Shown one piece after another: positions 32,057 to 44,724 of a stretch of DNA of 64,000 nt. The stretch is taken from contig OY756964.1 of NCBI GenBank assembly GCA_963580455.1, forward strand, positions 3,286,001 to 3,350,000, given 5' to 3'. Both the position numbers and the translations under genes were made by a program. Source of the stretch: Euonymus europaeus (lineage: Eukaryota > Streptophyta > Magnoliopsida > Celastrales > Celastraceae). Numbering within the stretch: the stretch's first letter is position 1; every line of letters starts with the position of its first letter. The notes under the pieces are model-generated. The model had not been told where the DNA came from and ran no database searches. It saw only the letters and a program-made list of their open reading frames with translations.

Positions 32057-32630
32057 ATATTAAGATATGTGTTTTAGTGATGTTGATGAGTATGTGACTT
32101 ACTTTTTGGAAAATATATGAAACGTAGTGTATTGATTTATGTGTAGTTTTGTTGAAAAATAAATAAATAATAAAATAGTATATGCTTGACAAATATTAGG
32201 AAGAAAAAATATATATAAATTTGTATTTTTCTGATGCAATCATATTAAAAAACGTATTCTATTTCACTCATTTATTTACGAGCGTGAATATGCGACTTTT
32301 TATTTAATAAAAATGAGGTGTAACCTTAATTTTTATGAAAATGAAATGTTACGAGTATTGTGCGTGCTCTTACCTTAACCACCGACTTACCGAGCCGTGT
32401 CGGCAGCCATTACGGGGTTGAATAATTAATGAGAAGGAAGATTGATGGAAGCCAAAGCCCGGTTTTTTCAAACTTGCTTTCTTCGTTAATTACGTTTAGA
32501 TAATTAGATTAATTTCACTTTCCATTAATAATGGCTGGCATTTGCAGCTTCCATCACACCCGATTGGTTCTGTAGGTCCAACCACGCGTGAACATTGAGA
32601 GAGAACAAGAGAGATTACTAGTAGTAGTTG

Positions 32631-34924
32631 ATGGGGTTACACCAGGCGACAGCGGTGAAGGCGGGGCTTGGGCTGCTAGGCTTGTGCGTGTTTGGCTACA
32701 TATTGGGGCCTCCTCTCTACTGGCACTTCAGGGAAGGCTTGGCCGCTGTCAGTGGCTCCTCTTCCTCTAGATGCCCCGTTTGTGTATGCGATTGCTCTTC
32801 TCAGCCTCTTCTCACCATCCCCGACGGTAATTCTTCCTTTCTTCTCTGCATATACTGTGTTTATATAGTTTAACTTTAAGCAGCAGATCTCGCTGGATCA
32901 CCTGTTTTCTTGTTTGATCTAGCATTAATTTTGAGTTATTTGAGTTTTTAGAATTGATTTCGTAGTTTAGGATAGCGTAATTAGTACATTGAAGCTATTG
33001 AGTTGAGATTCACTTTGAGTCTGCTTGATTCTGAGGTTCGCCCGATTTGTGAAATTGTAATTGTTTTGTCTTTAATTAAAGGATCGGAGATCTAATTTGG
33101 AGGAGAATAAGGGATTTCCGACACAATGTTTGTGTGGTTCCACATAACATTTCGAGAATGATGAAGCATACTATACTGTATGGAATATTTAACATAAGAA
33201 AATATTTCATTTGCCAATTTTGCCAAATTGGAGGAGAATGGTTGGTTTGCAATATTTGGCATGGGAACATATTTCAATTCCCAAATTGAAAATTACTCGT
33301 GTTGAAGAACTTACTGTGGGTTTGCAATCAGTACTTGCGTGTTTGTGCACCATCTTTTGGGCAGTCTGCTTTTGTAAAGTAGTTGTGCAGTGCTGTTTTT
33401 TTGATATGTTCAAGACAGATTTTGAGACACCTATGTTTTTGCTTATAATCTATTAATCATTTCACTATTCTGGAAAATCTCAGTAGTTGCTCCTGCCTAT
33501 GTTGGTACACAGTCAATTTACTTATTTGGTTCTCTTTCATGTGATGTGCAGGGCTGAGGAATGCCTCCTCTGCAGGTTAGTTTCTTCGTCATCAACAAAT
33601 TATCCAAGGATGTCATTTCTTTTATTGTATGATGACCAAATAGCTTGAGTAATCTATTTGTGGATGTTGACTATTGGTATATGCATGAAGTGTATTATCC
33701 TCTCCTTACCTTGCAACAACAGAGGGGTTTTTGTTGGATCACAATCTTGAATTTTAGTTTATGATATTATATTATTCTTTATTTAGTTTGCATGAAGCAC
33801 TTCTACTTTTTCCTTAAAATTTCGAGAAAGAAAGAGCTACTTAGAAGGGATTGCCCTGATTTTGTGATTTGCTAATGAGGATGTTAACAAAAAATATTGT
33901 GTGCGTAAGATTTTCTTCTTTCTTCCTTTTTAAGTTCAGCTCCATCAATCAAATATCATCTTTGGTGGTTTCTCTCATTGTTCTCTTGTTTCTTTTCCTT
34001 CTATCGATATGAAGAGAGTTATCTATTATAACCTGCATCATTTTGCAAATTATATGCACAACTTTCATAATAATGGTAAATGTACATATGACACTTTTAT
34101 TCATTTTCATTCCATATGGTATTTTTCGGAAGTTGAATTGTTGGCTTTATGGTACTGAATGTATTTGTGGACATTAAAGTGGATCGGTTTGAAGCTATAT
34201 CTTTCGCACTGTTCATGAATTGATTCGCACATTTAATTTTCCTCGAGAAGGATAATGCAGCCTTAAGCTACTCAGATCACATGGAGCTAACAGTGGTTTT
34301 TATGTAGTTAATAATATCTTTGCTTTATTGGATCTAACAGATAATAGCTTTCCTCTTCTATGGTATGATTTCTAGTTAACCGTCTTATGCATAAAGGATA
34401 TGGGCATTTTGAAGCTCAAACAAGGACAACATAATTTATTTTTTTGGTTGATCGAAATCATGCGTTTCTAGTTCACAAAGAAGTTTCTTATGCACTTGAT
34501 TTTTATTTTATGGCAAGAGACTAAGAGTTATGTTGTGAATTTTTTCTGTTCTGTTCCTAATTTCTCATATTATGCAGATTGTGTGAAGCATGATCCAGAT
34601 GCGAATGAAGACAATGAGAAGAATTTTGCTGAGCTGTTGACTGAGGAGCTGAAGCTACGTGAAGCTGAAGCGCTGCAAAGTCAGCAACATACTGATGTGG
34701 CTCTGTTAGAAGCTAAAAAGATGGCATCCCAATATCAAAAGGAAGCAGACAAGTGCAGTTCAGGTATGGAAACTTGTGAAGAAGCAAGGGAGAAAGCTGA
34801 AGCAGCATTAATAGCTCAGAAAACACTGACAGCACTATGGGAACAAAGGGCTCTTCAGAAAGGATGGAAAGAAGGTGCTGCCAAATCTCATGTTCACTCT
34901 CAGGGAAAGGTCCAGGCTGCATAG
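32631..34924 (+). CDS. ELMO/NKS1-family DUF1068 protein
   Basis: This is a small type-II membrane protein of the DUF1068 family. Arabidopsis members (ELMO1 and NKS1/ELMO4) are Golgi proteins that scaffold pectin homogalacturonan synthesis and cell adhesion. Three exons: 32631-32826, 33552-33575, 34578-34924, all in phase, 188 aa. Residues about 8-30 form one membrane segment (GLGLLGLCVFGYILGPPLYW). The cysteine cluster CPVCVCDCSSQPLL follows at about 48-61, then an acidic linker (DPDANEDNEKNFAELL) and a charged coiled coil (EELKLREAEALQ onward) to about residue 170. Exon 2 is a 24-nt microexon coding for GLRNASSA. The ATG is preceded by TTG in frame and is the first Met. The 725-bp intron 1 and 1-kb intron 2 hold nothing recognisable. 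The neighbouring CslB and CAP-H genes support the ELMO1-type assignment. Confidence 0.9.
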
Positions 34925-36501
34925 AAAACCTCCCCGGACCCGGTTTTGCTTCACGTCAACTGATTGTAGTTCATGCTGGTTCTGATGAAATTGGTGAGCT
35001 ATGACAGCTATCGTGCATGATACACATATATCCGTGTAATGAAAACCTTAGAATTCTTTTTTGAGTATGTTAAGCTTCATGGTGAGTGTAGTATTCATTT
35101 CTAGGGAGCCATCGAAACTTTAGAGGAGCCGACTGCCAAGCTATGCAGAAAAGTGCCTGTTTTCCTTCTTCTCTCCATTTGTATTCTTAAAGTACAGAAT
35201 GACACTTGTGTTTGACGAAAAGTGCTTGATATGATTCCTTGCTTGCAAGGAAATGCCTTGATTTAAGTAATGCAATTCATCTATTAATTGACATTATGGT
35301 TTGGGAATGAATTTTTTGGCTTTGGCCTGTTCCACCCTTAAACTTTTGGCTATTCTACTGACTTAAATCCTTTTTTTTGTAGGCAGCTCAAAGTCCTTAG
35401 TTTTTTACCCAACGATGGCCGCGGATCAAAGCAGCAAAGCTGGCTTGGGGATATTTCAACAGGTATGCGATATCTTGAAAGTAATTTGCTTAATCCTTGG
35501 TATTGTTTATGCCTTGAGCAATTATTTGAAGGTCAGAATACGTGAATCCTTTTAAGCTAACAACAGTTTGTTGGCATGAACACCCTAATAAGCAAATAAA
35601 TTGAATAAGACGAGTCGAGGACCTCGAGGTCGCTAAGCCTCCTTCTCAAGGAGGTTGTACTGAATTGATTTTGATGTTTTTATTGAATGCAAAAGGGCCA
35701 TTTATTACATGAAATAGCCCAACAAACTTGGGCTGGGACGAACATGAAGAAAATCAAATATCTACTAGATCAACTGATAGGCCTAACCAATCCCATTAAC
35801 AACCCAATTCATCTAAACATCCTGCTCTCCATGAACAAGGAGTCGTCTTCACTCATTTATTAATCTCAGCCAAACTCCCAACCTCTGGCCATAGTATTTG
35901 CCTCTATTGAATTCTAAGAAAACTGAAACTCCTCGGCTCTTCTTGCATCTTTATGCCCTTCCTGGTTTCTGAAAAATACTGCTATAATTTGTCCTCCCTG
36001 CTTACTAATTTTCACAGCAGACCCGCTCCCCAACCTTTTTAGTTTGGTAGGGTGCGTATCGAATAAAAGGAGACGATATTATTTCCCGATAATTCATGAG
36101 GGAGGGATGAGAATGTCCATAGAGATATCCCAGAGCGGACAATTGCTCATGCAAAAATCGCATCCACAAGTTCAATATTTTTTCCAAGAAATTTCATTAT
36201 TCCAGTTCTATAAAGTCTAGACGACTCCTAAAAATACCCAAAAAATCTTCCAGTTCTGAAAAGGAAAGTTCGTTATTATTACACATGACGGAAACACGTT
36301 TACACATAGGAGATAATGCCAGGTAGGCTTATCTCTCTCTCGGATATGTCAATCAGATCACAAATTTACATTCACCACAAAGTACAAAACTATCATCATC
36401 ACCGTAACTTTTATTCAATTGGAACCTTGACCTCATATTAATTCCACACGAGCGTTACCAATCACAGTGAATCGCCCTAGCATCGCATAACCGGTTTTTA
36501 C
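34925..36501. other. Intergenic DNA between convergent ELMO-like and HPL genes
   Basis: The 3' UTR of the ELMO-like gene probably ends before 35280. At 35382-35462 there is an exon-like block: TTTTTTTTGTAG precedes it and GTATGC follows it, and it contains ATGGCCGCGGATCAAAGC. It may be an alternative 3' exon or a relic. The rest, including a GC-richer stretch around 35600-35660 with the palindrome GAGGACCTCGAGGTC, has no recognised gene. Confidence 0.5.
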
Positions 36502-39500
36502 TCACGTAGCCTTTACAAGGGCTTTGAACGAACCTGCATCTCCACTAATGGAATCATACCTGCGAAACAAGTAGGCCAAAACTAAAGCTGCTGAGAGGGT
36601 CACGTGATCCTTACCAGCACACTGTTTATTTGACTCGGTCGGTGAACCGGTCTGTGGCCCGTTTGACCAGTACAGATAATTCAGTAACTTCTTACCCTCT
36701 CCCACGAACCGGTCCGGCTTAAAAGTATCCGGTTCATCAAAAATTTTGGGGTCCCTCATCACCAGCTGTTGAAACCCACAAAGCAACTCGCCCTTCTTCA
36801 CATCGAACACGAGGTCGTGTGAGTTGAGTTGGAAATCTCTTCTGGCTCGGCCGTATTGCAGTGGAACGGGTGGAGCGAGTCGAAGAGTCTCATAAACAAC
36901 TGATTGGACGAGTTCCATTTCTTTGACCGATTCGAAAGTCAAACTCGGGCCTCCTTTTTCTCTGGCTTCTTTGATTAGTTTTTCTTGTAATCCGGTCTTG
37001 TCACTCATAACATTGTTTATTAAACCAGGTAGGAACACAGAGAATCCCCCAAATGCGTTGAAGCCAAGTATGAAGAGCAGGTTGTGGACAGTCTCTTCTT
37101 TACTCAGCCCATACTCTTTTTGACCTCTCTCCACAACTTCTTTACCTATATATGCAGTAGTAACAAATAACATTAGTCAAAAACGCTTCTCAAGAAGTTC
37201 ATCAGTCATACAGATCCCACTGTTTTTCTTGACTCAGTTATTCTAAATATTGAGATGAACGCAAACGATTTTATGTGGATAATGTAAGATATGTCCAGAA
37301 ACTCACGATTTTCATGGATCATGTGCGTTCATTTCAGCATTTAGATTAGTTCGGACAAAAACACAGGGCCAATTATTCAAAGACTATCCTAAACATCAGA
37401 GGCTTAACTTCAAAACCAAATGATCATTAGTTATGCCTCCCTGATTTGTTAAAAAGTTGTGAAATATGAATCAATTAGCCTTCCAATCAATTAACTGTTG
37501 GGATATGCGTGTTTGAAGAGTGCGAGGCAGATAAACTTGCATACATTACCTTGTGCGAGAATAAAGTTCTGGAGTTTCTTGTAGGCTCCACCAACGAAGG
37601 CGAAAGGATAGCCAAAAGAGTGGAGGAAGATCTCCACAAGGGGTTGGAAGGCGCCTACGTGGACGGTGGGGAGGAGCTGAAAGGCCAGCCAGCGGTCGAT
37701 CATGAAATGACCAGACTTGGCAATCTCAGGGGTGGTAGAGGGGTCGGCTCCAACAATGGACTTGGAGAGGAATTCAAAGAGAAATTTCTGGATAGGTTCA
37801 AAGTAGCCAGCACTACCTTTCTCCTTGATGGTTATCTCAAGGTTGTAACACATTGTGTCCAAACTGGAGAGGAGCTCGCTCACCCACACCTTGGAGCCGC
37901 GCTTCAATATATCCATCGCAAAATTCTTCACCTGTCATGGTTCATTGGCAATTCTATATTGTTTTCAAAGCAATTCTATATTGTTTTCAAAACAGTATAG
38001 GTAGCTGCACATTTTAGTACGATTTTATTGCAAAAAAAACATAGCTCAAGGCCAGCATATTTCCAAGGGCCTGCAAGAACAGAATAGAATTGGGAATGCA
38101 GCCACTCCACTGGAGCAATATCATCGGCAAGATGGTTAATATCGTAATTTCTAAGTCACAATACTTGGATTTCAATAACATGCGTGCATACAAATGTATA
38201 GAGGTGACAAAATTCTGTCTAATTTAGATGACTGAATTTTTCGTACAAAAATTATGTAAGTTACATGTCTAAAATTCAGATTCATACACAGATTTTATCC
38301 AATTTTATAAAATCAGATTCAAAAGTAAAAATCTTGTCCGATTTAATTTTCTGGATCTTATCTTAGATTAAATTATCCGAGTATAGTCAATAAATTACAT
38401 TCATAAATTTAAATCAATTTAAACATATAAATATTTTATAAACATTTTATGTTATGACTCAAAATTCCTTTTTTTCTGACCACTATAAATGTACCGTTGT
38501 ACAGTATTTTTGTGTGTATAAAGATAGCATATGTATTTATTATATAAGCATATGTGAACATATGGGAACATTTATAATTGACTGTCATTTATGATTTATA
38601 ATTTATGATTTATTCAGATATCTGCCCAACAAGATAGAAATTATTCTTCAGTGATATAGACCCACCATGTGGCATACAGGCATAGTGATGTGAGTAATGA
38701 ATTTCAAATCTAGATCTGCAATAATATTAGGAAATGACCCTACAACTTCTGTTCATTTAGTACTACTGTTTGTGGGAATTGCTCATTTCCATGTCAACTT
38801 GTCAAGACTCCATCCAGACCATCCCCACTTTATATCGTATGCACGCCATTCAAAATTATCCAGACGAAGATAAATAATATAGATTCGTACACGCAGACCA
38901 AATTCAAATTGATATTTCACAGCTACTGTCAAAGTAGACAATTTCGTACGAAAATGTGTTGACTCATCTCTGTATCAACATCTTCGCACGACCAATTTCT
39001 TAACCCCCAAGACTCCACTACTGAACCCTAAAACCAAGCAACCCCGAAGTAAATTAATCCCCAAAATTTGTGTTCGTCAAAAAAAATTAAGTCAAAAGTT
39101 AAAACAAAACTCATTTCACATAGATTTAGTCCTTAAATCCTGATTTTCAAGTCCAAATGCTTTAAAAAAAATGTCGAGATGCTTTCCTCAAACTCGCATC
39201 AACCTTTTGCCTTCTGACTATAAATTTCTCGCTCCGTCATTTAGCATGCCCCTCGATTCATTTTCTAAATTTGTTATTATCGCACAAAGACTACCTCAAG
39301 TAAATAATTATATCGAAGTAGCTTAGTTAGGGAGCTAGATTTTATGTAATATGGAATCCTAAATTTGAGTCTTATCCTTTCCTCCTTATTAAAAATAAAA
39401 ATAAGTAATTATCTTTAAGGCTGTTAATAAGTAATTATCTTTAAGGCTGTTTTAAATATAATGCCACTTTTTCCTTCGTTTTGGGCTGAATTTTGCCAGT

Positions 39501-40391
39501 CACATCGCATGTAGGCCAGGAAACCCATGCCGTTTAACCTTAAAGCCACCGACAAACACCAATCATCATTGCCAAAAAGTCCCCCCGGCTTTCGATTCAC
39601 CTTCTATCTATTCCCTAAAATCAGACTGAAAATAAGGAAATATTTTTTGCCTCTTCTTTCTTTATTTTGAAATTCAAAATCTAAATTCCAATTTCGATGA
39701 AAATAGAGAACTATAAAGAATTGCAGGAATTTATTTTTTTTAGATCTCAATCATAAAATAAATAAAAAATAACCCCGTTAATATAAAAAAATATTAACCA
39801 GTAAACAGATCAGGTTGACTAATTGAGAGATTAAAACTTCATCCTCAGAGAATTAAAAATTCTAGCAGTTCATAGAATCAAATAAAGCAGATCGGCAAGA
39901 AACGACGAACGCCGAAACCACAGGGCGATTAAATAGAATGAACTAGGTTTTCGTACCTTGGCGTGCTGAGGCTCAGAGGTATCAAGATAAGCACAGACTC
40001 TGATGTTGCCGGTGTACTTGAGACTAGGCATGAACTCGCCGACCAGTATGTTCTTCTTCTCCACGATCTCCATATCGAACATATGAGCAAAGGACTTGCA
40101 GTCAAGCACTGCGATCACGTTTGGATTAACTGTAAAGAAAGGGAAGCTCGGAGGCACATTTGTACGGAACACAGTGCTCTGGTGCTTCTCAATGCGCTTT
40201 CTAAAGAATTTCTCCGGGCCTTGGAACCAGAAATAGTCGAGTCGGTCCGATAAAGGACCCAAAAGAGGCCAGCCGTAGGATCCGGGGATTGTGCGGAGAG
40301 GAAGGGACGTCGACGGTGAAGATTGCGCGGTGAGAGATTGCCCGCCAGGCGTCACGCCTGGGATTGGGCTCATCATTTTCGTCGTCATCAT
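36502..40391 (-). CDS. HPL: Fatty-acid hydroperoxide lyase (CYP74B)
   Basis: This CYP74-family P450 cleaves 13-hydroperoxides of linolenic or linoleic acid to C6 aldehydes (green-leaf volatiles) and C12 oxo-acids, usually at plastid membranes. It needs no O2 or reductase. Three exons in phase: 40391-39957, 37931-37550, 37145-36502, giving 486 aa, the usual length. The N terminus reads LPLRTIPGSYGWPLLGP; the I-helix region has FNAFGG (301-306), the HPL form rather than the FNSFGG of allene oxide synthase; ETLRLAPPVP is the ExxR helix; the haem loop is SNKQCAGKD with Cys448. The start chosen is the first of two adjacent Met codons (MMTTKMMSP). An in-frame upstream ATG at 40514 would add 41 residues rich in Thr/Arg that could be leader or part of a transit peptide. 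Intron 1 is 2 kb and carries a dispersed repeat. CYP74D is possible but less likely. Confidence 0.92.
38195..38465. repeat. Dispersed AT-rich repeat, copy C, in HPL intron 1
   Basis: Matches copies B2 and D word by word: TCTAATTTAGATGACTGAATT, ATTATGTAAGTTACATGTC, AAAATTCAGATTCA, AATCTTGTCCGATTTAATT, TAAATATTTTATAAACA. Inserted in the 2-kb first intron without touching splice sites. Confidence 0.65.
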
Positions 40392-40899
40392 GGTGATTTC
40401 TGCGGTTAGATCTCGAGCTCTTACTGTCGATGTCGTTGTAACGAGTGCGATCCTTTCTGTTGTAGCCGGATAAGTAATCGAGGCGTTTATATCGTCGTCT
40501 TGAGTGTGAATCACATGTTTGTGTTTAAAATGATGAGAGTAGTAGAATAACTAAAGCTACAGAGCACATATGATTGTTAATTATAAATGTCTCTATTAAT
40601 TTTCTAATTGGGTGTCATCCTTATTATACAAAAAATAGTTTTATATCATCAAAATACGTCTTTTAATTTAGTAATATCAATATAACAAATATCTTAATAT
40701 AATTTTTTCACTAGTTAAAGCCACTAAAATTTTATTTTTCATCAAAACTAATATTGTGTCTCACCTATATTATTCAAAAATCAAGATACATACTTACTCA
40801 TATTAGCAAAACATATATGTCAATACAGTTATATCAACAAAGACACATTCAAATATGTTATCTCCTCTCCATTAAATTCTTACCATTCTATGTACTCTT

Positions 40900-41235
40900 A
40901 AGATGACAAACTTCTATTCGATCTAGATGACCAAATTCATTTGATTGGTATTAAATTAAGTTTGGATAGAAATTATATGTTTGAAATTCAGATTCAAACA
41001 TGAAGAGATTGTCAAGTTTAAACAAAATCTGGGTCCAAATATAAAAATCTTGTTTGATTTAGCTGTCCAGACCCAAATCCTGACCCGAATTAAATCATTG
41101 TCTGATTTACTTATCTAAGTTTAAACCAATTTGAATATGATCAATTAAAGACTTCCAAAAATCTAAATCAATTCTGATCCGGACATAAATATTTCGTATA
41201 GACTTATATTGTGCAACCTAGAATCGATTTTTTTC
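40900..41235. repeat. Dispersed AT-rich repeat, copy D
   Basis: The longest clean copy: GATCTAGATGACCAAATTC at the left, then GAAATTATATGTTTGAAATTC, TTGTTTGATTTAGCTGTCCAG, GTCTGATTTACTTATC, AATATGATCAATTAAAG and ATAAATATTTCGTATAGAC. No terminal inverted repeat is obvious, so the class is open. Confidence 0.65.
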
Positions 41236-41269
41236 ATACGGGTAAGCTTTAGCTATAGATATTGTATGG

Positions 41270-41780
41270 ACAAAAAACCATCAACAGATAAACTAACTCA
41301 ATTTGACCAACCGAAACCAATTTGACCAGACCTTCACGTTCAATTTACACAAAGACCTACTGAAGCATGGACATATAGACTCACTTAAGCCTGGACAACT
41401 AGGACCATGAGACCTGATCAACATATTGCCCATTCAAGCCAATTCGGACCAATAGCCATCTACACAGTAAGGCTCAAAGCCCTGCCTGACGCCAAGAAAC
41501 TCACTCACAAGTTCACCACATGACATCTCATAACTCATGTGCCCAACACATGAGCAGCATTATTATAAATATTAGAGGTCTGAGCCACATTAAAGATATC
41601 TTAATCGCTTTCCTATCTTAAAAGTTTTTAACTTATCTCAATACAAATTCACCTATTCTCATCTTCCTTGATTGTCGGAGTTTCTACGCTTCTAGAACTT
41701 ATATATCACGTCGGTGTTAAGCTTGATGGTTGACTTACACTCTTTTCAGGCTATCAAAGGGTTTGGTCAACTTTTTCTTG
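41270..41780 (+). mobile_element. Possible LTR or TRIM remnant
   Basis: GC content rises relative to the flanks. The end of the segment reads TTGTCGGAGTTTCTACGC then ATCACGTCGGTGTTAAGC and TTGACTTACACTCTTTTCAGG, a wording similar to the 3' ends of plant Gypsy-type and TRIM long terminal repeats (repeated GTCGGAG/GTCGGTG before a CAGG end). A TATAAATATTAGAGGTCTGAG element lies inside. No second LTR, primer-binding site or coding region was found. Confidence 0.3.
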
Positions 41781-42188
41781 ATTTTAGATGTAAAAATACT
41801 TAATAAATTATGTATTAGATATTCATAAACTATTTCAATGTGATACATAAAGTATTTCACTTGCGAATGAAATGAAGATTTTTTTAGATCTCCATGGCTG
41901 TCAGAAATGAAGTAATTTTCATGCGTTCATAATTAAATATTTCAGGATAGGAAGGTCCAATACAGTAATAATAACTCCACTTATTAAATGATAAATTTTA
42001 ATGAACAACAAACATCAAAGAAATATCTATCCATCATCACTAAAACTTTGTAATTAAACAATGTAGCCGTTGACCAAAATAAATTTATAAGAAAAATTAG
42101 TTGATATTCCCACTATGTGAATGTGAATTCCTTATGATCGTATTAACACAATTTCGAATGCCTACTAGGCTATCACAATCTTTTATTA

Positions 42189-42465
42189 CTCCCTCCGTCC
42201 CATTTTAATTATTCCCTTCACTTTTTTACACAGTTTAAAAAAATATTTAATTCCCTTTCAATTTGACATTTATACCTCTATTTATAATGACAAATATTTT
42301 GATATCATAATTAATGTGCATGGTTATTGAGCTTTTCAAGTTAAGGGTAAACAAGGGTAAAATGAGAAAAAAGGAAAAAAAAATAGCTTTCATTAATTGA
42401 AATGAACATGCATTTTGAGACCTCCTAAAAATGAATAAAAGACAATTAAAAGAGAACGGATGAAG
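42189..42465. mobile_element. Stowaway-type MITE, copy 1
   Basis: Starts with CTCCCTCCGTCCCATTTTAA after TA, the classic Stowaway (Tc1/Mariner) end, and finishes with TTAAAAGAGAACGGATGAAG before TA. Length 277 bp. Inside are ATTGAAATGAACATGCATTTT and CAAATATTTTGATATCA, shared in reverse with the copy at 44725. No open frame. Confidence 0.85.
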
Positions 42466-43205
42466 TATTATATATGTTTGATGCCGAAGTCGAGTTCACG
42501 TGAGCCCATCTGCAGCGAATCGAAAAGATATTCTCCTACTCGTAGTTTAGCCGGTCCACAAAAATGATGTCAAAATTTTAACCAACCAACACTTGACCTT
42601 GAGGTGACACGTTTTCCATGTGTGGGGAAAAACATCATCACAGAACAAGACGTCTTTATCACTTTCAGATATTGATTAGATTCCAAAATTGACATCTATT
42701 GACCTCAAATTAATGAAGCCTCAAAGGGATGTAATCTCTCATTTGATAAACTAACCCCCAACTTTTAAATTTTACTTTAAATTTTGTTTCCGTACCCTTA
42801 AACACCCCGCAACCCCCCCGCCATCATTCCCTCAAACCCCCCTCTACTGTCAGTAACATCATGTCGTTTATTTATCGTTCTCCAACCTATTATCAACCCA
42901 TATTTTCCTACAGAAAGTGACGTTAGCTTTTTTTTGATGTGACAACACTGATAATAAAATTTAAAATTAAGAAAATAAAACAAAACAAAATAGAATGCAA
43001 GGTGGTAAGTGTGACGTATTTTGGACCGCCTAATACACTGTTTTGGGATTTGTCTGTCTTACCTTTATAGATGGCGCGTGCAATGCATTGCATATTCAAT
43101 ATCACATATAAATGTCATTTTCGACCTTAGATATTAATCTAAATTTGGGAAGGACAATTCTCATCCATAAATATTTACTACCTGACAATCAATGTAAAAT
43201 TTTTA

Positions 43206-44010
43206 ACATGGGTTACTCCGTATGCAGAGCAATTAGATGTGTATATGTAGTCAGTGCAGTCAATATTTTCTTCTGAAGCTTTTTTTAATGTGATTGATTA
43301 AATTTAGATGTTGTAATAAATTTTCTACAAATTCCATGTAAGAAATATTTTTATTATTTATTTTTCTAATTCTAAACTGAATTTATTAACAAAATCGATA
43401 GGATAGTATTTGTGTGAAGAATTTGTATATCATCCGCTACTTTCTTTCCAACAATATTATTAATACCCCCTATATGTAACCCCCGGGCCTACTATGCACT
43501 TTTTTATATTTTTATATGTAAATTGTACTGTTTCAGAAGCTAATACTCAGGTATACTTTTATTCATCATCATCTCTTGAAACATAAGAGTTTTACTTAAC
43601 ATGCAATAAAATAGGAAATCCGCGCAGCTAAGGAAAATAAAGTAATTAAGATATGGGCCCAGATTTTATGGCGACAAAGTCTTCATAAAATGTGTAGAGC
43701 ACTAAATTACCTTTCCGAAAACATATTATAATAAGGAAACGGAACACTGAATCAAAAAATACGGCCGTTTCTTCATAGCTGTAATATTAAACTTATTCAT
43801 TTTCAATCAAAATATTCCTTGAATGCAAACGCCACTTATCCTACATCATATGATTGTGCAGCTACATGGGCTACTCCGTATGTGGAGCGGTTTGATGCTT
43901 ATATGCAGTCCATGAGGTCCATGTTTTTTTATGATAATTTTGTTCACGTGCATGATTAAATTTCTGTAATAATAAAATTTCTCCAATTTAATATACATTT
44001 ATGAATTTTT
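43206..44010. repeat. Diverged direct duplication of ~150 bp
   Basis: ACATGGGTTACTCCGTATGC at about 43208 and ACATGGGCTACTCCGTATGT at about 43865 begin two stretches that stay alignable for about 140 bases (ATATG-AGTC, GATTAAATTT, GTAATAA). They could be the ends of an old element or a local duplication; 0.65 kb separates them. Confidence 0.5.
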
Positions 44011-44724
44011 CATATTTTTTTTGAATATAAAAAATAATAACAAACACAGAGCTTGATAACTTTGAATATTAAATAATAAATATTGTTACATAGATAATAA
44101 CAATAATTACATAACTCTGTATGCACTTGCAACTGATTCCAAAACTGAATAAAGGAGGAGAGTTGTGGTAGATTAATTACAGCATAAAACTTTTTCAAAC
44201 ATATATTAATTAATTGATATCATAAATTTTTTAATTAGTATAATACAATTGGTTAAATTTTAATAACTCTTCTTGCACGAGAATTGAGACATGCACGTGT
44301 ATATTGAAGAAAAAAAAGAGACTTAAACATTAAATGCAATTATTGGTAATTATTGTTAGTTTGTTAGTAATCATTGTCCCATCTTATTTTATTATATTAT
44401 TGACATAGATATTACAACCTACATGAGGAGGGTTATAGGGGGTGTTTAAATAGGGGGTGTTTGTTTATCATTATCCTTTATGAAATCCCTTTCGGTAGTG
44501 CTACTAGTAGTTTGTAGACATTCCATCCATAATCAATAAAGAGATGTGATAGATCACACACCAATCACAATAATTTTGATGATAAAAATAAGTTTAAAAA
44601 TTCAAAATAAAAAAAAAGACATAGACATTACCGATGCAAATGTCTATGGACATATAACATTTTCGATCTCATTTTATCAAAAAATTTATGTGACATGTGT
44701 TTTAATCATTATAAATGTCAAATA

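Larger units (their letters stand above)
30202..32630. other. Intergenic repeat-rich DNA
   Basis: 2.4 kb between divergent genes (DxW-repeat gene on -, ELMO-like gene on +). It holds an inverted pair of the dispersed AT-rich repeat (30358-31040) and a hAT-like element (31163-32056). The 5' leader of the ELMO-like gene is at the right end (from about 32540). No other gene is visible. Confidence 0.7.

Noticed and set aside
37509..38000. 163-codon frame on the plus strand within HPL
   Set aside because: It mirrors HPL exon 2; only the minus strand gives a CYP74 protein with in-phase splice sites.
40392..40514. Upstream ATG of HPL at 40514 as the certain start
   Set aside because: The extra 41 residues lack HPL similarity; the inner MMTTKMM start is closer to known lengths. 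Kept only as an alternative.
43010..43110. Possible tRNA or small RNA near the GC-richer patch
   Set aside because: No cloverleaf or A/B-box pair could be drawn; no tRNA or rRNA gene was found anywhere in the window.
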